Assembly: GCF_000747525.1 (NCBI RefSeq)
Contig: NZ_CP009278.1
Coordinates: 434,001 to 498,000 of the forward strand
Length of the DNA stretch: 64,000 bases
Direction of reading: 5' to 3'
Source of the DNA: Sphingobacterium sp. ML3W
GTDB lineage: Bacteria > Bacteroidota > Bacteroidia > Sphingobacteriales > Sphingobacteriaceae
Shown: piece by piece, positions 25,559 through 33,057 of the stretch
Position numbering within the stretch: position 1 is the first letter of the stretch
Layout of the letters: each line of letters begins with the position of its first letter
Made by a program: the position numbers and the translations under genes
The notes under the pieces: model-generated
What the model saw: only the letters and a program-made list of their open reading frames with translations
What the model was told of the DNA's origin: nothing
Databases searched by the model: none

Positions 25559-27949
25559 TTATTTTGTGCGTATAAAGTATCTCAACTTAAGATTGAACGA
25601 TCTACTTGGTTTTTGCATTTCAAAATTGTCAAATCGTGTTGCATCGGTCAGGTTATTACATTCTATAGCGATGTTGTATTTACCAGAAGCTAGAGAGTAA
25701 ATGATATTGACATCATGTGATACCTGTGTTGGGATTCTATATCTTTGAGATGGGGTGGCCAAACTTGGCCAATCTAAAAAGAACTCATGTATATACTGGA
25801 GGTTATAGCCTACCGTTAAAGTATTATTCTGTTTGCCTAAATGGTGAAAATAGTAGGCCGCGTCAGCATTACCATATAGATAGGGCATATTGGGCATTCT
25901 ATCCTTGTAGATACTACTTTGTATGATTTGCGATGGTTCAACTTTAGTTGTGTTAATCAGGTTTTGGTAGGTCATGTTACCTCCGACTGAAAACTGGTTC
26001 TTGAAATAATATTTTAAATTAATATCAACGCTATTATTTTTTACACTTCTTAGATTGGCACTTTTAAGCTCTCTTTTATTATTGCTACTTAGTGGTCCTA
26101 CATGCTGACGTATAAAATCTTTGGCGTTGCGGTATATGTAATTGGCATCTATAACAAGTTGATGGTTCTTCTGTAATTTTATAGCGTAGGATAAACCTAA
26201 ATTGATATTGTCACTACTCTCAGGTCTTAGCGTAGGATTGCCGCTGATATTTATAGCGTCACCAAATAATTCGGTATTATCTGGAAGTCTGTACGCTTTC
26301 TCATAGGAAGCTTTTAGTTGAATGTCTGGATTCAAGAAATAGGAAGTTGCTAAACCATATCCGATTTTATTGATTGCTATTTCCACGTTCTCATATACTT
26401 CTTTCTCTAATTCATTGAAGTATTTTCCGTTTTGATTGTAGTTTTTTAGAAAAATATTGGTATCCCAACGATTACTCATCGAAGTTCTGTATCCGATTCC
26501 GGTAATGTTTTTAGTTGTCTTGCGAGGGAGCTTATTTACTTCTAAATCTGGATAGTAATGATCTTTTCCTTTTCTGTCAAATGTTGTCAGCAAATGATTG
26601 ATCATAATGCTATTGTTATCGTTGAGAGCATAAGATATATTCGCAGAAAGGTTACCATTATTGTTTTTGTAGCGGTAATCTGTTAAGTCATTCTCTCCTC
26701 CAGGAGCATTTGGGTCTTTGGGGTTTTTGGGCGTGCTTTCTCCTGTCCAAGTGAATCTTCTTGGAACAGTGTCCAAGCTTCTTTCTTTACCAAAATTGTA
26801 TCGAGCGTTTATGGTGACATCTAAACCTGCTATCAATAAATTTCTTTTGATGTATTTAAAAGTTGGCTGTACAATGTTTCCAAGGCTTTCTCGACCTCCA
26901 TATACATCTTCCATATTATTACCCGTCTGGATTTCTTTCTTATTTTGACCGAGGGTAATACCAACAAGGAGCTGATCGGCGTGTTTTTTATTTGAAACGC
27001 CCATGTTATAAACGAAGGTTTCATTTCTGTACGCATCGTGGAAACGTTTTGTTCTTTCGGCAGGATAAAATTTTCCAGTGTCAAAATCGTATGATCTTAC
27101 ATTTACCAAGTAACTGTTGTCTGAATAATTTTGAAAAGCGGAAAGCATCATTGTAAAGCCATTGTCTGCAATGTATCCGGCATTTACTGAGGTTTTGTGG
27201 GTATTGAATGAGCCATATGAGTATGAAGCATCTAAGTATTTCCCTGGTTGATTTTTCGTGACAATGTTTACGGCACCACCTAATGCATCACCTCCTAACC
27301 ATACGGGAACGACTCCTTTGTAGACTTCTACTCGTTCAGCAAAGTTGATAGGTATGTTGTTTAGCTGAAAGGATGATCCAAAATTATCCATTGGAATTCC
27401 ATCAACAAATAATTTGACCTGGTTTCCTGAAAAGCCATTTAAGCTAAAATTCATATTTGATCCTACACCACCTGACTCTCGTAATCTGACGCCTGATACA
27501 CGATTTAGCGCCTGACCAATATCCATTGTTGTATTGTACAATTTCTTCGCATCAATTGCTGTGACATTAAATGGTTGTTTTTGTATTTCTTTTGCTTCAG
27601 ATCGCGCAACGATCTCTACTTCATCCATTGTTGTATGTTGTGACGCCAATTGTATAGGTAACAACTCGATTGTTTTTTGATTAATACGGAAGGTCTTGTC
27701 TTTAGCTTGGAATCCAACAGCTGATACACGTATAGTATAGTTGGAAAAAGCGATATTTTTTATTGAAAATAAACCATTCTTATCTGTCTGAGTTATTTGG
27801 CTTGTTCCGATAATTGTTATTGTTGCACCTTCAATGGGTATATTTGAAGTTGTACTTACTTTTCCATTTAATTCTCCTAACTGCTGCGCATTAGAAGTAA
27901 ACGATATGATCAAGAATAGATTTAACCATATTATTTTTAATTTTAACAT
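25559..27949 (-). CDS. TonB-dependent receptor, XusA-like
   Basis: 796 residues. The signal peptide ends at TSNAQQ, then a CarboxypepD_reg domain (about 27-105), a TonB-box-like DEVEIVARSE, a plug (about 125-230 with GFSGNQVKLFVDGIPMD and GGAVNIVTK) and a barrel ending in LKLRYFIRTK. There is no N-terminal STN signalling domain. Gene order receptor - DUF4374 lipoprotein - PepSY matches Bacteroides xusABC, which imports foreign siderophores. Upstream is a 20-nt element shared with the decayed receptor at 28.8 kb. The siderophore specificity is not readable here. Confidence 0.92.
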   Translation of the reverse strand: MLKLKIIWLNLFLIISFTSNAQQLGELNGKVSTTSNIPIEGATITIIGTSQITQTDKNGLFSIKNIAFSNYTIRVSAVGFQAKDKTFRINQKTIELLPIQLASQHTTMDEVEIVARSEAKEIQKQPFNVTAIDAKKLYNTTMDIGQALNRVSGVRLRESGGVGSNMNFSLNGFSGNQVKLFVDGIPMDNFGSSFQLNNIPINFAERVEVYKGVVPVWLGGDALGGAVNIVTKNQPGKYLDASYSYGSFNTHKTSVNAGYIADNGFTMMLSAFQNYSDNSYLVNVRSYDFDTGKFYPAERTKRFHDAYRNETFVYNMGVSNKKHADQLLVGITLGQNKKEIQTGNNMEDVYGGRESLGNIVQPTFKYIKRNLLIAGLDVTINARYNFGKERSLDTVPRRFTWTGESTPKNPKDPNAPGGENDLTDYRYKNNNGNLSANISYALNDNNSIMINHLLTTFDRKGKDHYYPDLEVNKLPRKTTKNITGIGYRTSMSNRWDTNIFLKNYNQNGKYFNELEKEVYENVEIAINKIGYGLATSYFLNPDIQLKASYEKAYRLPDNTELFGDAINISGNPTLRPESSDNINLGLSYAIKLQKNHQLVIDANYIYRNAKDFIRQHVGPLSSNNKRELKSANLRSVKNNSVDINLKYYFKNQFSVGGNMTYQNLINTTKVEPSQIIQSSIYKDRMPNMPYLYGNADAAYYFHHLGKQNNTLTVGYNLQYIHEFFLDWPSLATPSQRYRIPTQVSHDVNIIYSLASGKYNIAIECNNLTDATRFDNFEMQKPSRSFNLKLRYFIRTK

Positions 27950-27983
27950 CCCTTATTTAGATTAATTATACATAGAGATGTTG

Positions 27984-28003
27984 CGTAACTCTAAATTTAC
28001 CGA
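27984..28003 (-). promoter_or_regulatory. 20-nt shared element upstream of the intact receptor
   Basis: On the minus strand TCGGTAAATTTAGAGTTACG, 34 bases before the receptor ATG. The identical 20-mer occurs 33 bases before the ATG of the decayed receptor at 28840. This position fits a promoter or an activator site for the iron locus. Confidence 0.6.
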
Positions 28004-28312
28004 AGGTTAAATTTTAAAAAAGATTATGAGTTAGGCTATTTACTTATCTGATAGGTCATTAATCTGTTAATTTTTTGTTGGTATTTTTAATTCTCTTGGA
28101 TTAAGCTAATCTGTAAAGTGTTTTTTTAATTAATGGAGAAGAATTAGGTGCTTGTAAAACCGAGAGGTTCATTCAAATTGTTATACTTGAATCTTGTAGG
28201 GTGTAGGTAAATTGTGCTATGAAGATAAAAATCAGTCTTATAGCTCTGAGGAAGTAATTGCACGACTGATTAAAGACATTTAGGGTTTTAATATATTGAA
28301 TAGATTGTTATT

Positions 28313-28840
28313 TTATAATTTTACCATTTTGGTGACAATATTTATGCCTTCAATTTTTAAGCCTTTGGTAGTTGGTCCGGTAACTGTATTATAGTTATAT
28401 ATAATATCTTATTTTAAATTACCGGCTATTTATATGTAATATCCATATTACGGTTTGCAAACTGATTCTTTAATTTTCGTGTTTTCAGATCTACCGTTAA
28501 TCTGGACAGTTTACAGCTTTTTCTCGATAGGACGAAGAAACAGTTTTAAAGTTTTATTTAGGTTTGAAATTACTTGAATTTCCTTTTCCAGATTGCTTTA
28601 ACCCATTGCTGTGATTATAAGGTGATATCTGCCCGGAGGTATTTGATTTAGACGGGAAAAGCCATATTGATCTGTTATTTTTCCTGTTGTCGTATTTTTT
28701 AGACTGATACGTGCTTAAGGAATGGGACTGTAATCAAGGACATTGTATAGGCTACCGTGAATGATACTATATTGTTGAGTGTAAGTACCAAAAGAAGAAA
28801 TAAGCAATATACATATTGATATCGCTTTTAGATTTGACAT
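28313..28840 (-). pseudogene. remnant of a second TonB receptor fused by deletion to a DUF4374 3' end
   Basis: From the ATG at 28840 one frame gives a signal peptide (MSNLKAISICILLISS) and a CarboxypepD_reg domain (ARISLKNTTTGKITDQYGF, IPPGRYHLIITAMG), then a TonB-box-like TVQINGRSENTKIKE. It aligns with the start of the intact receptor (TQQ to AQQ, GRSE to ARSE). In-frame TAA codons at about 28717, 28600, 28513 and 28450 break it. The plug and barrel are missing. The same frame then reads KGLKIEGINIVTKMVKL and stops at 28313; this resembles the C-terminus of the intact DUF4374 lipoprotein (RGLKFVGVSG). An ancestral receptor-lipoprotein pair probably lost about 3.5 kb and then decayed. Confidence 0.75.
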
Positions 28841-28873
28841 AAGATAATTAGATTAAATACGCATTAGCTATAA

Positions 28874-28893
28874 CGTAACTCTAAATTTACCGA
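28874..28893 (-). promoter_or_regulatory. 20-nt shared element upstream of the decayed receptor
   Basis: Second exact copy of the element at 27984-28003, on the same strand, 33 bases before the ATG of the pseudogene. It has survived although the gene it served has not. Confidence 0.6.
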
Positions 28894-28903
28894 CGAATAA
28901 AAA

Positions 28904-30106
28904 TTAATTTAATTTGTCTATACGAACGATGAAATCTGTTTCTTTGTCTAGTTTTAGTCCCGTGCTGATTTCTTTAGTAAGGATATTGTATATCCATACT
29001 TGATGATTATCGTCTTTATCGTCGATGGTTATGTATGCTTTACCATTCTCAACAAGAACAGATTCTTTTCGTGTACCTTTGTCATAAGGTAGTTTCAGCT
29101 TTGTTGTGGTTTGTTTCAAAAGATCTACAACATAATATTCAAACTGATAGGTGGAATGATGATCACTGAAATCATTGTAAAGGTCTTTTCTCTCGCTACG
29201 GATAATAGCTTCATTGTTGCCTAAGTACCACATGCCATAGGCGTGATTTTGGGTAGCAGCAGTTAGATTGAAGAAATAGGTTGAATCTACTTTAGTTGTA
29301 TCTTTTGGGATCCGAAAGATTGCAGTGGGTTTACTCAGGTTATTCCCTAAGGCAATTCCTGGACAACTCATAAAATAGAAATTCCCATTTTCATCGGCAA
29401 AACTATAGGATTGTACTGTATTAATACCTCCTGGATACGTTGATCTGTTATCTTTTTGTATAGCTCTTATTTGCAAATTCTCTGGATTTAGCGTTGCCAT
29501 ATACATGGTATCAATGGTCGTGAAATCGGTTTCATTGAATACTTTATTGTAGGTATACCCAATGATTAAGTTATTGTGATGTAATGTGCTGAAGCCTATG
29601 GATATTGTTGTAAAATTAGGTGGAGGTGATGGTAAAGGTATTTCTTCTTTTTGTAGGATTTCAAACCTTTTTACATCTATCTTATAATAGTGCAGTTTGC
29701 TATAGGTTTTATTATCAAGTGTAAAAATCAGTAAAGTATCTTTTCCTTGCCAATTTATATTTTCTATATGTTGGTCAGACATCGGGATTGCCGCGATTTC
29801 TGTCAATGCATTTTCTTTAATTTCAAATTTCCTGAATTTTTCACTTTTTATATGATAGAAAAAACCTTCATGTATGATTATGCTTCTATCAAAATACTGT
29901 GTTGGTACGTCGATACCATTTTTTAGGATATCCATCGTTCCCGAGTCAATGGAGTTAGTTGTTAAGATTGTATTACCTAAATCCTTATTCATGATATACA
30001 GACTGTATTTGTTGGTCGTGCTGTTGACTTGGTCTCGATTCGAACAACCAATAAAAAAAACTATTAATAAAAGAAGAGAAAATTTAGAAATAAGTTTTAA
30101 TTGCAT
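28904..30106 (-). CDS. second DUF4374-family lipoprotein
   Basis: 400 residues. The lipoprotein signal ends in VFFIGC. The mature part is beta-rich with repeated hydrophobic-aromatic strands (YSLYIMNKD, TLLIFTLDNKTY, FYFMSCPGIALG) and closes with STGLKLDK, comparable to the DUF4374 C-terminus of the XusB-like protein. Sequence similarity to that protein is low, so it may bind a different siderophore. It begins 33 bases after the FecR stop and is probably cotranscribed with the sigma/FecR pair. Its former receptor may be the pseudogene immediately downstream. Confidence 0.75.
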   Translation of the reverse strand: MQLKLISKFSLLLLIVFFIGCSNRDQVNSTTNKYSLYIMNKDLGNTILTTNSIDSGTMDILKNGIDVPTQYFDRSIIIHEGFFYHIKSEKFRKFEIKENALTEIAAIPMSDQHIENINWQGKDTLLIFTLDNKTYSKLHYYKIDVKRFEILQKEEIPLPSPPPNFTTISIGFSTLHHNNLIIGYTYNKVFNETDFTTIDTMYMATLNPENLQIRAIQKDNRSTYPGGINTVQSYSFADENGNFYFMSCPGIALGNNLSKPTAIFRIPKDTTKVDSTYFFNLTAATQNHAYGMWYLGNNEAIIRSERKDLYNDFSDHHSTYQFEYYVVDLLKQTTTKLKLPYDKGTRKESVLVENGKAYITIDDKDDNHQVWIYNILTKEISTGLKLDKETDFIVRIDKLN

Positions 30107-30139
30107 GAAAATTGGTGTTATTAAGGCTTATTATATTTT

Positions 30140-30778
30140 TTATATAATGTTAAACTGTAATTTAAGTTGATTCTGTATTGTTGGTGCTAAAAAAGTAAGC
30201 TCCGATTGAGAAAAAATAATTTGCTTTCCTGTATTTTTAGAGTTTAGAATGAAATAAGTTTCTCCATTTTTTAATTCTTTTTTCTGGCTAGTCCCGATAA
30301 GATTAAATTCAAAATCTTTCTTTGGAATGATGACCATTGTACCTATTGAAAAAAATTCCCCTGTTTCTAAATTAATCCTTGCTGTAGCATGCTTTGCTAA
30401 AATTAGTTCATAACTATTTTTTTTAAAATATTTTGAATTTGGACTTGTACTATTATCAAAGGTAGCATAACTAATTTCGTTGTCTATACTGCTTTTATAT
30501 ATAAAGAAGCCAAATATTATTAAGAGTGAAGCAGCTATAGAAATGTAACACAAGAGTTTTGTTCTCCTGGAATTTTTTATAATTGCTATAGGTTCATTTA
30601 TATAAGGTACTATGTTTCCCCAGATTTGTGATTGTATGTGGGACTTGTCAATTTGGGAAATTGGCAGTGGCGTAAAGTCGAAAGTATCATCCATTAACCA
30701 ATCTTCCACAAGATTTCTTTCTTCCGGAGTGCATTGGTTTAAATGATATTTTTCTATCAACTTATGATCAACTTGCAT
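30140..30778 (-). CDS. short FecR-like anti-sigma factor
   Basis: 212 residues, shorter than the usual 300-400 of Bacteroidota FecR proteins. The N-terminal cytoplasmic part (IEKYHLNQCTPEERNLVEDW) is the sigma-binding domain. One membrane helix lies near residues 88-108 (a leucine/isoleucine-rich stretch ending GFFIYK). The periplasmic part is only about 100 residues and contains a FecR-like beta region (ARINLETGEFF, KKELKNGETYFIL). The C-terminal domain that usually contacts the receptor signalling domain seems to be missing. It follows the ECF sigma gene by 43 bases and should control it. Confidence 0.72.
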   Translation of the reverse strand: MQVDHKLIEKYHLNQCTPEERNLVEDWLMDDTFDFTPLPISQIDKSHIQSQIWGNIVPYINEPIAIIKNSRRTKLLCYISIAASLLIIFGFFIYKSSIDNEISYATFDNSTSPNSKYFKKNSYELILAKHATARINLETGEFFSIGTMVIIPKKDFEFNLIGTSQKKELKNGETYFILNSKNTGKQIIFSQSELTFLAPTIQNQLKLQFNII

Positions 30779-30821
30779 GGTAATGTATACTTCTTACAAA
30801 AATACAGGATTTCTTTTTTAT

Positions 30822-31337
30822 TTAATTAATATAATCATTCAATTCGGTTTTTAACGTCTTTAAAGCTTTGGATATATGATATTCTACTGCTCTTTCTGAA
30901 ATAAGAAGTTTATTGGCAATTTCTTTATTCGTTAAGCCTTGATCTCTACTCATTTGAAAAACATTCTTACATTGAGCAGGTAATTTGTTGACTAATGTCG
31001 AGATTTTTTGTGATAGCTCTTCGGCAATTAACGGATATTCCAAGTAGTAGTTCTGCGCATTATTGCTGAAATTTTCTAAATGCTGTTGACGAGTAACTTT
31101 GTTTCGAATATATTCAAATGTTTTTAGTTTAACAGCCCTTATCAAGTACCGCTCAACTTCTTTTAGACGAAGATCATCGCGACGTTCCCATAATGATTTA
31201 AAAACCTCTTGAACAATCTCTTTTGCTACTTCTTCATCTTGGATATTTTTTAGACAAAAAGCAAACATACCTTCCCAATACTGAAGGTATATTTGCTCAA
31301 AGTTTTCTTTATTAATGATAAAAATTTTTGTTTCCAA
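30822..31337 (-). CDS. ECF RNA polymerase sigma factor (FecI-like)
   Basis: 171 residues. Region 2 is at the N-terminus (YLQYWEGMFAFCLKNIQDEEVAKEIVQEVFKSLW is its extent, residues about 17-50) and region 4 at the C-terminus (QGLTNKEIANKLLISERAVEYHI, residues about 132-155). There is no region 3, typical for ECF factors. It is followed by a FecR-like gene, the standard iron-uptake regulatory pair. The shared 20-nt elements downstream are the obvious candidate targets. Confidence 0.93.
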   Translation of the reverse strand: METKIFIINKENFEQIYLQYWEGMFAFCLKNIQDEEVAKEIVQEVFKSLWERRDDLRLKEVERYLIRAVKLKTFEYIRNKVTRQQHLENFSNNAQNYYLEYPLIAEELSQKISTLVNKLPAQCKNVFQMSRDQGLTNKEIANKLLISERAVEYHISKALKTLKTELNDYIN

Positions 31338-31348
31338 AATAAGAAGTG

Positions 31349-31374
31349 GCTACTTAATCTGTGCTTTAAGTAGC
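31349..31374. repeat. inverted repeat between trpC and the ECF sigma gene
   Basis: GCTACTTAA (31349-31357) pairs with TTAAGTAGC (31366-31374). It lies 11 bases upstream of the sigma start and 36 after trpC, so it could be a weak terminator of the trp operon or an operator for the sigma gene. Confidence 0.4.
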
Positions 31375-31410
31375 AAATATACTCTTATTTAGATTCGTTT
31401 TAAATAATTT

Positions 31411-32193
31411 TTAGATTTCTTTTATAAATTCAACCAGGGCTTTACCTGGATCAGTAGTCTTCATGAAGGTTTCTCCAATGAGAAAAGAGTGGTAGCCGGC
31501 TTTTTTTAAATCACGGATAGTAGCAGGGTCTGAAATTCCACTTTCGGATATTTTTATGTAAGAGTTTGGAATCTTATCGACTAAATCATAGGAATGACTT
31601 AGTGATACTGTGAAGTCTTTTAAATTCCGGTTATTAACACCGATGGCATCTATTGTTTCAAACAAATTACGATTTAACTCTTCTTCATTATGAACCTCCA
31701 GTAGCACATTTAAGCCAAGAGACTTTGCATAAAAGGAAAGCTCTTTAACTTTCTCAGTGGACAAACATGCTGCAATAAGTAGAATAATATCAGCACCATA
31801 GGCTTTTGCCTCTGCAATTTGATATTTATCTACAATAAATTCTTTACGAAGCAATGGTATGGTCAATACGGCACGAGCTGCTTTTAAATCGTCCAAACTA
31901 CCTTGAAAAAAATCTGCATCTGTTAAGACAGATATTGCAGATGCTCCAGCGTCTTGATACCCTTTTACAACTTCGGAAACGCTATTTGTATCGTTGATAA
32001 TACCCTTTGATGGTGAGGCTCTTTTGTATTCTGAAATAATTCCAGTTCTTCGCGAATCAAGTATTGATTCTTTTAAGGAGTAACACGTCCTGTTAAAAAG
32101 TGGATACTGGCTTAGTTCTTCAATTGAAATTTTTGCCTTAGCTTCTCTGACTTCGACGTGCTTCCTTTCAACTATTTTATCTAAAATTGTCAT
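31411..32193 (-). CDS. trpC: indole-3-glycerol phosphate synthase
   Basis: 260 residues from the ATG at 32193 (MTILDKIVERK), which follows the trpG stop by 2 bases; an ATG 18 bases upstream would overlap trpG. It closes CdRP to indole-3-glycerol phosphate. Catalytic motifs are EYKRASPSKG (Lys), SVLTDADFFQGS, LLRKEFIVDKYQI (Lys), IGVNNRNLKDF (Glu/Asn region) and SESGI. It is the last trp gene here; trpD, trpF, trpB and trpA are not in the window. Confidence 0.97.
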   Translation of the reverse strand: MTILDKIVERKHVEVREAKAKISIEELSQYPLFNRTCYSLKESILDSRRTGIISEYKRASPSKGIINDTNSVSEVVKGYQDAGASAISVLTDADFFQGSLDDLKAARAVLTIPLLRKEFIVDKYQIAEAKAYGADIILLIAACLSTEKVKELSFYAKSLGLNVLLEVHNEEELNRNLFETIDAIGVNNRNLKDFTVSLSHSYDLVDKIPNSYIKISESGISDPATIRDLKKAGYHSFLIGETFMKTTDPGKALVEFIKEI

Positions 32194-32195
32194 TT

Positions 32196-32771
32196 TTAAT
32201 TTTTTAACCAATTTTCAATTATTTTTTTACCATTTTCAGTTAAGACTGATTCAGGATGAAATTGTAACCCTTTAACATCGAGTTTTTTATGAGATAGGGC
32301 CATAATGACACCATCTTCATCTGTAGCTGTTACCTTAAGTGTATCGGGAAGTGATGAAGGTTCTACTGCCCAAGAATGGTAGCGTGCAATTTTACTATGG
32401 TTGGTATAACCTTCGAACAATTTTTCAGATGGGTCTGTAATGATTAAATCTGTTGCAACACCGTGTAAAGGTCTAGGCATATTATAGAGTTTCCCGCCAA
32501 AAACTTCTGCGATGGCCTGTTGACCAAGACAGATTCCCAATATGCTTTTAGTTTCTGCGTACTTACGGATAACCTCTAATAATAAGCCAGCTTCTTCGGG
32601 AATGCCAGGACCTGGTGATAGTAAAATCTTGTTGAATTCCGCTACATCTTCTAAATTGAATTTATCATTTCTCCAAACCGTATACTCTTGATCACACTCT
32701 TGTAACAAATGAACTAAATTGTACGTAAATGAATCGTAGTTATCGATTACTAATATTTTATGATTGCTCAT
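32196..32771 (-). CDS. trpG: anthranilate synthase component II (glutamine amidotransferase)
   Basis: 191 residues. It supplies ammonia from glutamine to TrpE. Class I amidotransferase motifs: IDNYDSFTYNLVH, LSPGPGIPEEAG, the nucleophile in LGICLGQQAIAE, and the histidine-glutamate pair in LQFHPES. Its start overlaps the end of the chorismate mutase-like gene by 14 bases. Confidence 0.97.
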   Translation of the reverse strand: MSNHKILVIDNYDSFTYNLVHLLQECDQEYTVWRNDKFNLEDVAEFNKILLSPGPGIPEEAGLLLEVIRKYAETKSILGICLGQQAIAEVFGGKLYNMPRPLHGVATDLIITDPSEKLFEGYTNHSKIARYHSWAVEPSSLPDTLKVTATDEDGVIMALSHKKLDVKGLQFHPESVLTENGKKIIENWLKN

Positions 32772-33057
32772 GGAAAATTTCTGTTTCTAAATTAAAGAAA
32801 TGTTTGATAATAGTCTGGAATATATTTTCTACCAGTGTTGCTTCAATATGTAAGGAATTGGCCCACTCACTTCTCTGTTCGAACATATTGATTACTCTTT
32901 GATCCGCTTTAACTTCTTCTAATGAAGATTTATATTGAGCGGCTTGTTGCACATATTTTGCACGTTGTGCAATAAGTTCAATGATCCTATAATCGATACA
33001 ATCTATTGAACTACGAACGTGTGATAGGTTATCACAATACTCTAAAGGTCTAATCAT
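32758..33057 (-). CDS. AroQ-class chorismate mutase / PchB-like protein inside the trp operon
   Basis: 99 residues, all helical. It aligns along its length with Pseudomonas PchB, the isochorismate-pyruvate lyase and weak chorismate mutase: the N-terminal C-x2-L-x2-VR segment, RR/R32 and YV, K43, and RV..M...R..WA. By that alignment the active-site residues R15, R32, K43 and R54 are kept, while the catalytic glutamine of PchB (Q90) is replaced by E91, as in yeast chorismate mutase. It overlaps trpE by 4 bases and trpG by 14, so its expression is locked to anthranilate synthesis. Its reaction (prephenate formation, pyruvate release, or a structural role with TrpEG) is open. Confidence 0.82.
   Translation of the reverse strand: MIRPLEYCDNLSHVRSSIDCIDYRIIELIAQRAKYVQQAAQYKSSLEEVKADQRVINMFEQRSEWANSLHIEATLVENIFQTIIKHFFNLETEIFHEQS

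Noticed and set aside
26833..27084. Out-of-frame ORF within the XusA-like receptor
   Set aside because: Overlaps the receptor barrel in another frame; no sign of a frameshift in the receptor itself.
28141..28260. Minus-strand frame with PTRFKYNNLNEPLGF, vaguely like a receptor C-terminus
   Set aside because: It shares only TRF and one spaced proline with the intact receptor, and stops and noise surround it; too weak to call part of the pseudogene.
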